Origin: Takakia lepidozioides
Taxonomy: Eukaryota; Streptophyta; Takakiopsida; Takakiales; Takakiaceae
Reading direction: 5' to 3'
DNA length: 43,521 nucleotides
Assembly (NCBI GenBank): GCA_030704615.1
Contig: CM060732.1
Location: 83,167,171 to 83,210,691 of the forward strand
Below are positions 24,401 to 33,633 of the stretch, piece by piece. The notes below the pieces were generated by a model. It had not been told where the DNA came from. It ran no database searches and saw only the letters and a list, made by a program, of their open reading frames with translations. The translations under genes and the position numbers were made by a program. Each line of letters starts with the position of its first letter. Within the stretch, counting starts at the first letter, position 1.

Positions 24401-27400
24401 CCCGCCGCAACAAGTTCCCAGTTGCATGGTCCAACTTAGGTTTGTGGCCTTTAGTTTTTTCATGAATTCCAATCATCAGTTTAGTTGGGTCTTCTCTCTA
24501 TCTCCCTCTCTGTCCCGCTCAAACTGGGCGCGGGGTCAATGGCCACAAGGCTACGGCAAACAACGTCATATGAGTACCATCTCTTTTCTCCCTGCCCTCT
24601 AGGAAGCCTATTGCCATTGGGTGGACTTGATACGTGAGTACATAAATGTCTCTGTGACTAAATACCGGCCTTGTGACCCCGTGTCTTTGTTTGTTTTGAC
24701 CTAAAGCGCTTTGCTTCAGGTAAGGTCATTGGATTTAGTTGGAGAGTCTGGGGCCTCTCCCTCTTTAGAATATGCCTATGCGGGCCATTCCCTGCAGCTC
24801 CCTGGCGTGTGATCTCTGAATCGTAACAAGCAGCAGACCCCTACCACTTGGGGGCAACCCCTTCGCCCAAATTGGGCAGTTGTATGCTCTGTCTAGCATA
24901 CTCGGCACTTGGGCTAGGGTTGGTCCTTGTGCTTAAACTTATAGCCTGCAAGTTCTACCAATACATTACCTCTTATCAATATCAACACTCCCCAGGGTGA
25001 TTCCTGGGAACTGGTTACTTGTGCCAAATCTAGGGCTTCATTTGTAGTTTTTGGGGTGAATCCCAGGATGGACGACATCAATTCAATCTCAAAGAAGTTC
25101 GTCCCTTGACTGGCTGGAGAGCGGTCTTAGACATTGGTGATTCAATGAGGCGCTCTAGGAAGACAACCAAGGGCAGGGACTTCAACTTGAAAGTTTCTAA
25201 CCGGTTTGATGCACTGGATGATTTTGATTCCAAGCAGTCAGACAGACAAACTGACCCTAAGAGTGCTGAGCCTGAGCTTCATGTGACTGACGGATTTGGT
25301 ACTCTGAATGGTTTACCAATCCTTAAAGTTTACACAAGACGAGCAGAATCTACACACGGGATAATTGTCCCCCCTTTGCAGAATGGTTGGCCGTCCAGGA
25401 GCAACCATAGGCTACCTAGATGACGAACAATTCATATGCAAAGGGCTGGCTTGCGACTGGGCACTTTCAATTTCTCAGGGCTGACTAACCAGAGGAAACA
25501 ATTTGAAGTGGGACAAGTTCTTCGGGCAAATGATATTCATATCTGTGCTGGGCAAGAGACATGGGAAACTTCGGACAAACTGGTTGGAGATGTCAATGGT
25601 CATAGTGGATCGGTAAGATGTGCTCTCTTAATGCAGCCTCTGCCAAACGTGGTCAAAAAGGGGTTGGCTTCTTTGTCCGTGACTTCTTGTGTGACAATTG
25701 TGAAATTATCAACAAGGGTTTGCGGTATGAGCACGGTATCTGGCTAAAACTGAAATTGAAGGGCGGCGTGAATACGAAGGACATCTTTGTGGGTTGTGTT
25801 TAGACGTAAAGCTGGACTGTGCTAAGTTCCTCACCAAAGGTCAGGTGGTCTTATTGGGTGACTTCAATGCCCGGGTGGGCAAAGATCTTCATCAGGATGA
25901 TACCATTGGGCCTTTTGGTGAGGACGAGCTGAATTCTAATGGTAGACGGTTAATAAACTGCTCTCCCTCATTTTGTCCACTCGCTCCAAGACCTTCAGTC
26001 TCACTCTGGCAATGCAAGAAATGAAGTCGAAAGAGCAGTGGATTCTTGGGAGAGTTTCGTCTCCTCTGTGGCTGACAAGATCATTGGGAGGAAACTAATT
26101 GTCTGTGGTAGAGCTGTTAATTGGTGGACCAGTGAGATTAAACTCAAGATAGCTGAGAGACGAGTCGTCTATAAAGAGTGCTGCAATTTGAATACCAACA
26201 AAGAATTGTGGGTTAGGTACTACCAGATCCGCAAAGATATCAATCAGCTTGTAAGGTCTCAGAAGAAATTATACTGGGACAAGATATACAGTGAAATAAA
26301 CTCAAACCACCATGGTGGTAATGACAAGAGATTCTGGTTGGCCCTTCAACGTTTGTACCAGCCGAAAAACTGTCAGCAAATACAAGCACTGAGGAATACT
26401 AAGGGTGCAGTGGTGACTTCAAAGGCTGACATTGTCAAAACCTTTGAAGCCCATTACAGTATCCTTGGCAGAATTTCTAGGTCTAACAGTGGGGTCCTGA
26501 AGAATGGAAGGACACAGTTGGAAAAACTATTCCTATGATTCAAGACAGGCTATGCCAAAGGCTTACAACGCTCCCATTAGTTCTTCTAAGATTGTGGAAG
26601 CAATTAAGAAAGCTGGTGGACCTGATGGCATAGTCAACGAGCTTATGAAGCACGGTGGCAATCCCATGATAGAGGCCCTTGTACTTCTCTTTAACCTTAT
26701 CTGGAGGACTGAAATGATCCCCTTTCGCTGGCGACAGGGGGTCATTGTCAATCTATACAAGAAGCGTGACAGAGAAGAACCGGGAACTACTGAGGCATCA
26801 CGCTCCTCAATGCAGTTGGCAAGATATTTTGCAGAGGTATGAGTACTCGTCTCGAGGTTGATCTGGAATCTAGAGGTTGTTTCCCGGAGGCCAAGCTGGC
26901 TTTCGGCGAAACAGGGGCTGTGTGGATCATATCTTCACCCTAGGCCAGATTATAGGGAAACCCACTTATGTATTTTTCTTGGATGTCAAAAAGGCTTATC
27001 CTAAGTTAATCGAGTCTATATCTTGGAAGCAGGATCGCCCTGTCAAACAGGCTAAGTCCTTGCGGAAGAGAGTAGAAGAGATTCTCAAGGATCTGAATCT
27101 TAGCCCACAAGTCTTGACCCTGCTGGATAAATCTGACTTGGAGGCTGTAGTGTCCAAAGCCATGTCTGTTGCCAGGAAATTGTCCGATGAAAATGAAGGT
27201 AGGCAGAAAACTTCCCTGAACTTGTTTCCAGTCTGTGACATGGGGGAGGACATCATGGATGACCTCAAGGCTCTACCCACTCTCAGCAGTAGACTGGAAT
27301 TTAGACTCAGGGCGGGAAGCCTACCTTTGAACAGCAAACAGAAGCAGAGAGGAAAGGGAGAGTGCAATTGCCCGTTGTTGGGCAACCTGAAGACATTTTC

Positions 27401-29041
27401 TCATTCATTGTCCAGGGTTCTCTCACCAGAGAGACGCTCTCTTCTAATCTATCAAGGCAATTGTACCTGGACCTCTGTTTACCAACTTTGAAAGTCTTGA
27501 GGCTGAGCCAAAAACCCAGGTCCTTTTGGGGCCTAGTTATTGGGCAAACCACACACAGCAGGTTGATGCTTTTGTAAAGAGATTTCTCGAGGATATCTGG
27601 AAAACCCGGACCAATTGTTTATTCCAAGGTAAGTCTTACTACCGGCGTCAGCCCCTGACAAAGGTAGGTTCCATCCCTTTGTGTTCCGCTCAAAGTGGGC
27701 GCGGGGTCAATGGCCACAAGACTACGGCAAACAACATCTTATGAGTACATTCTCTCTGCAACGATCTTAACGGCTATCCTGGTTGCACTGAATGCTGGAG
27801 ATTGAGACTAGAGCATTTTCTTTTGTTGTCCCCTTTACTAAGAAAATCAGGACCTGCTACTTCTGCCTGCGGAGGGACACCCGCTCCTCGAGTTATAACA
27901 GTGGGTCATTGTTATACAGGATGGTTGATTTGTCTTGTTCTCTTGGATTGACTCCCTCAGTAATGAGACAGCATTCTTTCTGTTTCCGTCCTTGTTTTTG
28001 TTGTTCTCCTTGAGGTTTTGTCCCGGTGTCTATATTTTCATCTCTAATGCTCTTCTTTACCTTGGATGGGCTGTCTCTTTATCTTTGGTTACCTCTCAAG
28101 TGTGAGTTCGGAGTTACTAGGCTCTCAGTCCATGTCTCTTAAGTAGGAAGCACTCAAGTGGTTTGAACCCGTATGTACACTAAAGGTCGTCTCATGTAGT
28201 TCATTTATGAGGCTGTTAGTTGCTGGATGTGATTGTCTACCAAAATGCATATGGCTATTCTCATGATTTGGTACACCTTTGTGTGATCAATTGGACCTTT
28301 GGATTTCTGGACTCTTTTATGATGTGGTCCATTGTACAATTCTATTTGGAAGATACAAGGGTCACCTGAAAGTCTTATCAATCTATGCTGTCTGTAGCAA
28401 TTAAAGTCCTGGATTGGATATCAAAGTCCAGATTCTATTGGCTATTTATTACACCAGAACGTTGACTTTAACAGTCATGTCCTGGTATGTGTGCAGGAAT
28501 AGCAGTGCAATTGTCCGAAGATCCCTCACTGGCGGAAGGAGTCTATAAGCAAGCATTGGGGCTTGTGCCTCCTGAGCAAGCCCACAGTGTTTATTGTAAT
28601 CTTGGCAATTTATACCGGCAGATGCAACGATTTAGTGAAGCACATTCAGCCTACCAAAAGGCTTTGGAGCTCTGCCCAGATTATGCCCCAGCTTCCAACA
28701 ACCTGGGATTATTGCTCATTGCCGAAGGCCGTTGGGACGATGCCATTGGAACCTTTGATAGGGCATTGTTAGCTGATCCCTACTTGGATGCCGCCCAATC
28801 TAATCGCATGAAAGCAGTTGCTCTCGCCCAGATTCGCAATGGGGGTATCCCTCCTTCCAAGCCCCCTGCAGGCAGCCCAGTTGTGGAACCACAGGCCCAG
28901 ACAAAAGCATCACAGCCTTCCCCTTCTCCCTCAGACAAGATGGCTCCTGCTGCAGCAGCTTCTTCCCCCTTTTCCATCCAGGGTGCAGTGCCCCAGCAAC
29001 CGCCACAAGAGGAGCCTTTTCCACTGCCTTCAATCTCTTGA
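12405..29041 (+). CDS. Plant-type TPR protein (1087 aa, 13 exons)
   Basis: Exons: 12405-12706, 13688-14087, 16056-16666, 17165-17384, 17756-17848, 18025-18132, 19334-19492, 20329-20417, 21216-21337, 22927-23108, 23533-23817, 24292-24439, 28497-29041. All introns are GT-AG and all twelve junctions keep phase; the total is 3264 nt. Residues 1-400 are low-complexity with a Gln-rich part (220-260). A DLNAEPPP motif (EAR-like DLNxxP) is near 407-414, a Lys-rich segment near 440-480, and TPR units fill about 515-1010 (HAHFALGLMYQRLGQP, WNTLGLLLLRTGRI, LGNLYRQMQRFSEA, SNNLGLLLIAEGRWDDA). A Pro/Ala/Ser/Gln tail ends at TGA 29039. From memory this matches a land-plant TPR-superfamily protein often auto-named SPINDLY-like O-GlcNAc transferase. 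I see no glycosyltransferase domain, so a scaffold role is inferred. The start (purine at -3, G at +4) is the first ATG after a stop; extra 5' exons remain possible. Confidence 0.87.
12707..13687. other. Intron 1 of the TPR gene
   Basis: 981 bp with a strong donor (CAG/GTAGGAG) and a pyrimidine-rich acceptor (CCTCCTTCAG/G). An earlier acceptor at 13655-13656 would put the next exon out of phase and hit a stop, so 13688 was chosen. I see no transposon domain inside. Confidence 0.65.
14126..14200 (+). repeat. R1 dispersed repeat, copy 2
   Basis: AAACTGGGTGCGGGGTCTATG is followed by GCCACAAGGCTACAGC and CTTATGAGTACATTCTCTC, with CT-rich sequence on both sides. It lies in intron 2 of the TPR gene, directly before the R2 segment. 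Confidence 0.85.
14205..14460 (+). pseudogene. R2 retroelement coding fragment, copy 1
   Basis: Shares coding-type similarity with 27396-27620. Both encode PLFTNF followed, after a small frame change, by EAEPK and a QQIDG/QQVDA segment. Protein-level conservation between two copies that have diverged at the DNA level indicates descent from a real ORF. I cannot name the protein; the ORF1/gag-like product of a retroelement is one guess. It lies in intron 2 of the TPR gene. Confidence 0.6.
14661..14792 (+). repeat. R1 repeat, copies 3 and 4 in tandem
   Basis: A partial copy at 14661-14700 (CGCGGGGTCAATGG, GGCTATGGCAAGCCAAC) is followed by a fuller copy at 14735-14792 (GTCTATGGCCACAAGGC, CTCATGAGTACATTC). 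Both are in intron 2 and in the gene orientation. Confidence 0.75.
15236..15920 (+). repeat. Degenerate R1 copy and two copies of an associated repeat
   Basis: 15236-15296 is a diverged R1 (AAACTGGG, GCAAAGTCTT, GGACATT). Two related segments follow, at about 15442-15640 and 15712-15900. Each has a CTATGG(C/T)AA start, an AGTC(T/C)CAT(G/A)TAC block, a GGCTCT(G/A)GGAGGGTTA-like block, a GTCAATGA block and an AGTGCTGGAA end. A weaker relative occurs near 20617-20860. They fill much of intron 2. Confidence 0.55.
19866..19927 (+). repeat. R1 repeat, copy 6
   Basis: ACTTAAACAGGGTGTGGTG, GTCTATGGCCAC, then CTTATAATGAGTACATC. A diverged R1 copy in intron 7 of the TPR gene, same orientation as the gene. 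Confidence 0.7.
20769..20800 (+). repeat. R1 repeat, partial copy 7
   Basis: Only GCCACAAGGCTATGGC and GAATGAGTATTCT remain, downstream of a CT-rich stretch. It lies in intron 8 of the TPR gene. Confidence 0.55.
21338..22926. other. Intron 9 of the TPR gene
   Basis: 1589 bp. The donor is CAG/GTACCTG. The acceptor GAAAAG/GA follows a run of ten T, and the split Gly codon joins in phase. I see no recognisable transposon or gene inside. Confidence 0.65.
23411..23429 (+). repeat. GACA microsatellite
   Basis: A short run of GACA/CAGA tetranucleotides inside intron 10 of the TPR gene. Confidence 0.8.
24514..24592 (+). repeat. R1 repeat, copy 8 (well preserved)
   Basis: CAAACTGGGCGCGGGGTCAA, TGGCCACAAGGCTACGGC and AAACAACGTCATATGAGTAC, with CT-rich flanks. 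It lies in the last intron of the TPR gene, upstream of the EN-RT LINE. Confidence 0.85.
25106..26998 (+). pseudogene. LINE with APE endonuclease and 5' part of reverse transcriptase
   Basis: A decayed non-LTR retrotransposon in the last TPR-gene intron. An upstream open part (25106-25420) contains VSNRFDALDDFD. The apurinic-type endonuclease follows: LRLGTFNFSGL and AGQETWE (about 25450-25570), and VVLLGDFNARVG (about 25847-25880) with the metal-binding D-x-N. Several frame changes separate these parts. A linker ORF covers 26038-26538. RT begins with AGGPDGIVNELMKHGG and GVIVNLYKK (26610-26765), then QAGFRRNRGCVDHIFTLGQI and YVFFLDVKKAY (26892-26998), where the motif A Asp is seen. The similarity stops abruptly after KKAY, so the catalytic YxDD half is missing. 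Confidence 0.85.
26999..27640 (+). pseudogene. Unknown ORF fused to the broken LINE RT; includes R2 copy 2
   Basis: After the RT block the frame stays open to 27491 but changes character: a charged, helix-like region with SLRKRVEEILKDLNLS and a SKAMSVARKLSDENEG segment. From 27396 it overlaps the R2 segment also found at 14205-14460 (in another frame PLFTNFESLEAEPK, then TQQVDAFVKRFLEDIW). I do not recognise the product. A second retroelement joined to the LINE, or a captured transcript, would both fit. Confidence 0.5.
27687..27757 (+). repeat. R1 repeat, copy 9 (well preserved)
   Basis: GCTCAAAGTGGGCGCGGGGT, CAATGGCCACAAGACTACGG and CAAACAACATCTTATGAGTA, ending in ATTCTCTCT. It follows the R2 fragment closely; at 14126-14205 an R1 copy instead precedes R2. 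Confidence 0.85.
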
Positions 29042-30054
29042 TGAGTTACAGCTGGAAACTCTTAAAAGTTGAAATTATACAAGGAATAGTTTGTATTATA
29101 TGTCAAGAGACTAGGTGATATGACTGGCTATTCATGCATGCCGACTGATAGGAGCTGTATGGGGGTATCGAAGCTTTTCGGCTGCCCCAGCTCTTTCTAG
29201 TTTCAACTGTCAAATAGATGCCCTGTGAATCAAGGGTAGTGTAGATTTATTGATTTGCTTGGCTAATTTTTGAGCCTGGCACCATCAACACCCTTGTGAA
29301 TATACCAGGACGGACATGTAGCTTGTTAGTGTATGTTCAGGTGGACCCACTGCAGCCCCTAAAGTCTTTCATCATCACCTTTAACCCTTAAAGGGTAACC
29401 AGCCCGTTTTGGGCTTTTTCAAAATGAAATCTTAGTAACTGTTTTTTTTTGTTTTTGGATGAACAGGGGACGGTGGCCCTGGATGAGCTTTATTAAGATT
29501 ATTTGAAGGCAAAAAAATTGCAGACGGCATGAATTTTTGGTGACGATTTGGAAAATGTGGATGAGTGTTGCTTAAAAGCTCGGTTATGTATGGTATTTCA
29601 CCATCACTCACCTGCAGCCGCTCCCGCCTCTCTCAGCCATATCGTGTGTCAGACTACATCATGTAGCCAAGCTCGACTTGGTGGATACCTAGTCCATATT
29701 GCGAAGAGTCTCAGCTGTAGTTTGTATGGAGGTTGGGTCCTGTGAGCAAACTATGATATTTGACATATTCTAGGAATATCCAGAGAATGTATCTGGGCGA
29801 AAAAATGTGCTTATGTGAGAAAAATTGCGTAACTATTGCAAATTTCTGCTCGTGTAAGCGTGACAAGCCATCTAGTACAGTTACATTGACTTCCAAGTTG
29901 CATGAGATACTCATCTGAAAAAAAAAATTGGAAATCAGCAAAATTATTAAATGCATTTTCACCAACGAAACTCTCCATAAGTTGAGTCAAATGTATATGG
30001 TATCTTATCGTGAGGTGGCGAAATGTGGAAAAAATCAAAAGGAATAATATAGGA
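29042..30054. other. 3' flank of the TPR gene
   Basis: Non-coding. I see no AATAAA signal soon after the stop. A near-palindromic TTAACCCTTAAAGGGTAA lies near 29382. No other feature is recognisable. Confidence 0.4.
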
Positions 30055-31140
30055 ATTTAATACTTTTACCAGGTTCCGACAGCGTCAGCTCCTCCTGCAA
30101 GCCCCTTGTCAAATCCTCCCCTCTCAGCGGCATGGTATATTCCATAACCGGCGTTGGAGCCGATGAGGGAGCCGTCAGTGTAGTGGGAGTGGAACGAGGG
30201 AAATTTGGGGGGCAGCACATGGTGTTAGGATGGGAAGGGCGGAGGGAGCAGAGGGTGGGCAGGAGAAGGGTGCAGTAGCGCCTTGCTCTAGGCCTTGCTT
30301 GGGTTAATCCTAGGAAGTGACCCAGATGGGATTATGTGGGCGGGTTGGGGGTGGATTGTGGTTTTCAGGTTGTGGGTGCTCTTTAAGAGCTGATCCAGGG
30401 TAGGGAAGGCAGTGGGTATGGAGGGATGCGTGGCATGTTGGACATGGTGGAGTAGGGTGAGGGTGGGTTCCTTGTATCGAAGGTATTTGGGGAAAGGAGG
30501 GGTGTGAGTGTACCGGAGTTGGTTAGGTTCGATAGCGGCAAGAAGTGTTACGCCAGATGGGAATTGTAGGAGGGGATGGGGGTTGTTGGGTAGTTTTTGG
30601 TGAGTGAGTAGGAGGATCGTGACGGTCGACGGGGAGGAGTGTGCGGCCATGCGGGCCCATTGGAGAGCCTCGTGAGCAAGGGGGCCTTGGGGGGGGGGCG
30701 GTGGGCAAATCCACACCCCGTCCATGCGTGCTGGGTGGCATATCCGGTGGCTCCGAAAATGCAGTCTCGGGGGTGAGGATTGGCAAATGTTGTGAGGTCC
30801 ATCGGGCATGAAAGTGCGCTGGAGTAGTATAAGTGAGTGAGTTGAAAAGAGGTGACGAGTAGGGAGAAGATATCCTGGGGGATAGTATTATGAGAAAGGG
30901 CTCGGTTAGCTTTGTCAAGGAGCGGGGTTTTTTGGGAGGGGTGTCTTGGAGGTCGTCAACTAGTCAGTTGAGCAAAGTCTTGGCGAGGTGGTTGTATTTC
31001 AGTGTCACAAGGGGGGGGTAGAGTATTTGGCCAAGAGCCAGGTTAATCTGTCATTGGGAATGAGGCCGAGGAAACGTCCATTGAAGGCGTAGATGGTGGA
31101 CAAAAGAGGCCCCGGCCTCGTAGAAGTGCTGATGCGACTG
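30055..31140 (-). pseudogene. LINE remnant: linker region and RNase H start (minus strand)
   Basis: Read on the minus strand, the region runs from a linker (LLSTIYAFNGRFLG, RLTWLLAKY, near 31130-31020) through a Pro/His-rich segment to HYTDGSLIGSNAGYGIYHAA near 30195-30130. That is the RNase H start with its first catalytic Asp. The protein matches 334-1011 closely at the TDGS block. Frame changes and stops show decay, and the C-terminal half of RNase H is missing. It lies 1 kb downstream of the TPR gene in the opposite orientation. Confidence 0.75.
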
Positions 31141-31348
31141 GCTCCTTTGAACGTGACAGAAAGAGTTATATTTGAGTACCAGTGCTTCTTAAATCGCCGC
31201 GACCCTTTCGAGGACATGTCGGATCCGAAATAACTCAACATGTTTCCATATGAATGGTGGGATTTGATTGGAGCATGAGCAAGAACATTAGCTCCATTGC
31301 AAAGCGTATTCTTGCCCAAGTGTGTTCTGCCTCATCTTGTAAGCGCAA

Positions 31349-31648
31349 TTGGAGCAATTACTCATTTTTTCACAACAAGATATGCAACAGGTTGAATCCC
31401 GCCCACGAGAGCTGACAAATTGGTATATATGTATACAAATTGTAGACTGCTACGTGAGAAGACAGCGGATGATGCTGCTGCATGATATGAGAGGAACTGA
31501 AGACTCTGTTTCTGAGGCAGATTCGATGAGTGACGATACTGAGTCCTCGAGGGAGTCATCCGGCTCCGACAGTGGAGATATACTAAAACTGTCAGGTGCT
31601 CTATCATCATATGGTGATGAAATTAGGTTCGATAGTCACCGAACCTAG
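31349..31648 (+). other. Short orphan ORF, Ser/Asp-rich
   Basis: About 99 codons (opening with TTG; first ATG at 31388) ending at TAG 31646. The C-terminal half is acidic and serine-rich (SVSEADSMSDDTESSRESSG). I recognise no domain, flanking exons or promoter. It may be a chance ORF. Confidence 0.25.
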
Positions 31649-32298
31649 GTAGTCGGTGCCGATTATAAGAGAACAGTGGAATGGGATGCGGCTACCGCGG
31701 TATAACCGTGGTCCGACCGCGCCATGTGAATGCTTCTGAAGAAAATTGCAGTTGCTGTGGATAAAGAGTATTGCAGGATAGAAATTACATGTACTCGTAG
31801 TGTAAATGAAGACGAGCATACTTGCCATGTCTATCTAACAGCTCATGAAACTCTTGCTAATGCTTAGGCTCATGATCTTTTTACTTTGAAATACCCCTAT
31901 CCCGCTGTTAAATCAACAACTGTCAACAGTTCCCCCTTCTGGTGAACACATCTCCATAAATGTTTGCATAAATCGAGGGCTTTTCTCCCGTGCCCCGCGG
32001 AGGAATGTACCATCCTGTCGTTTGTGTAATCTATCATCTCTCACCATGTTCCTCACCAGATCATGAGTGATGGCATTGTGGTCGGTGTCCAGCTTCGATC
32101 AGCTTTAGGTCATTGTCTTTGTGAGCTTTAGTCCTAGAATGTGAAGGGGTTTACAGGGTTAGGATAATTCAGCAGAAGGAAACATATATGAGGGGAAAAG
32201 GTTGTGCGTCTTGAGAGATCTTAATTTTCAAAAATGTTAGTTTAGTACTATCATAGTGATCTGATCAGTGAGTGGTCAGTTCGTTTGCTAAGGATTAT
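31649..32298. other. Intergenic stretch
   Basis: Nothing recognisable on either strand; AT-leaning sequence between the orphan ORF and the LINE RT. Confidence 0.4.
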
Positions 32299-32849
32299 GG
32301 TAAGGGTCCCACATATCTGGAAGCATAACCGGACCATCCTATTATTTAACAAAGGTGACCCAAGCTGATCTTAGCAACTACAGGCCCATAGCCCTCGTAT
32401 TCACAAGTATACTAACCACGATGCTCTCTAACTATGGCGAACAACATCGTATTCTAAGTGACCCCCAAGAAGGTTTCCGAGCTACACGTAGCACTACCAG
32501 ACAAATCCAATATATTATATCTGCTCTAGAAGACGCGAAACTTACCAAACAAGACATCTATCTCCTCTACATTGACTTTAAAAACGCATTTGGATCCTTG
32601 GACCACCCACGCTTACTCGCCATTATGACAGATCTAGGCTACCCTACCAGCGCTATACAACTCATTGGTAATATCTATACTAACAGCACCACCGAGTACT
32701 CCGACTCCTATTATGGCTCCACCCCTCCTATTCCCATACTGCGAGGCACTATCCAAGGTGACACACTGAGCCCCTACCTATTTATCATTTTTCTCGAACC
32801 CCTACTAAGATGGTTGGCTCGTGGCAACTTAGGATACCAGTACAAAACC
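32299..32849 (+). pseudogene. LINE reverse transcriptase, 5' part (split by the gypsy insertion)
   Basis: Encodes non-LTR RT blocks: LSNYRPIALVFTS, EGFRATRSTTRQIQYII, IDFKNAFGSLDHPRL (motif A Asp) and GTIQGDTLSPYLF (motif B). A one-base frame change near 32357 separates it from an earlier in-family segment (VPHIWKHNRTILLFNKGDP, from about 32299). The frame reaches the gypsy 5' LTR at 32850 and resumes beyond the 3' LTR at 41743. Confidence 0.88.
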
Positions 32850-33578
32850 TGTCGCGGCCCTTTGCCTTGAGGGCAGGGGGTCGGAACACATGAGGGGCTG
32901 CCCATGTGGTGGGGGCAGCGGCAGCGATGGGTATGGGGGGGCTGAAGCACCCTTGAGTGCCCAAGGCACTCAGGGAAGCGGAGGCGCTCACTAGGTGGAG
33001 CCCCGCACACCGGGTTGCGGTGGGGGTGGCTCCACAAGGGGTGGTGGTAGCTTAGCGGGACTTAGTGGGGGTGGCATGGGACTCACCATGGGGGCGGAGA
33101 CCTCGTGGTGGGAGTCGTGGGGAGTCTTGGGACTCATCACAGTCCATAGGGGCCGTGGTGAGTGGGCCAAGACTCACCGCGACTCATCACCGGGAACCGA
33201 GGGTTTTCGTGGTGGTTCGCCATAAAATGGCATGGCTGGTTGTGAAACCCCCGCGGACAGCTACAGAAGTATATATAGGGAGTAGTAACCCCGAGAACGG
33301 TGCAAGCCCGTTGGTGACCAAAAAACTAGTGAGTAAGCGAGCGAGCCGGAAAGCGACCAAAGAGTGGGGAGCTGTTCCGGACTGCCAACTACCAAAGGGA
33401 ATTCCCGCTGGTTCCAAATCGGTGGAGGGTTCTTTGGGAGAACAAAGGGGGACCGTTATGCCCCGGTGAGCAGCCGAAGCTCCAAGTTGGCCCGGCGGCC
33501 AGGTTGGGAGTCAGGCGCGCGCATCAAAGCTAGCAACTATGACCTGAAGGGGAGCTTACCGAAGTGAGGTGCGCGACA
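32850..33578 (+). repeat. 5' LTR of the gypsy element
   Basis: 729 bp, TG...CA, with terminal inverted repeat TGTCGC/GCGACA. A TATATATA box at 33270-33277 probably sets the transcription start. G-rich in its first 300 bp. Confidence 0.95.
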
Positions 33579-33580
33579 CT

Positions 33581-33592
33581 TGGTATCAGAGC
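33581..33592 (+). other. Primer binding site (initiator-Met tRNA)
   Basis: TGGTATCAGAGC, two bases after the LTR end, is complementary to the 3' end of plant initiator methionine tRNA, the usual primer for minus-strand synthesis in plant gypsy elements. Confidence 0.92.
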
Positions 33593-33633
33593 TTAGAGTT
33601 CAGTACGTGATTGTCCTTGGGATTGGCCTCATC

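Noticed and set aside
12405-29041. SPINDLY/O-GlcNAc transferase annotation
   Set aside because: TPR units alone give this hit. No GT41 catalytic domain follows; the protein ends in a Pro/Ala/Ser-rich tail.
4735-29041. A single fused F-box-LRR-TPR gene
   Set aside because: The open frames between 10168 and 12405 contain no in-phase exon I can defend, a stop precedes the ATG at 12405, and the TPR family normally has its own N-terminus.
29375-29410. TTAACCCTTAAAGGG palindrome as a TTAA-type transposon end
   Set aside because: No partner end or target duplication found.
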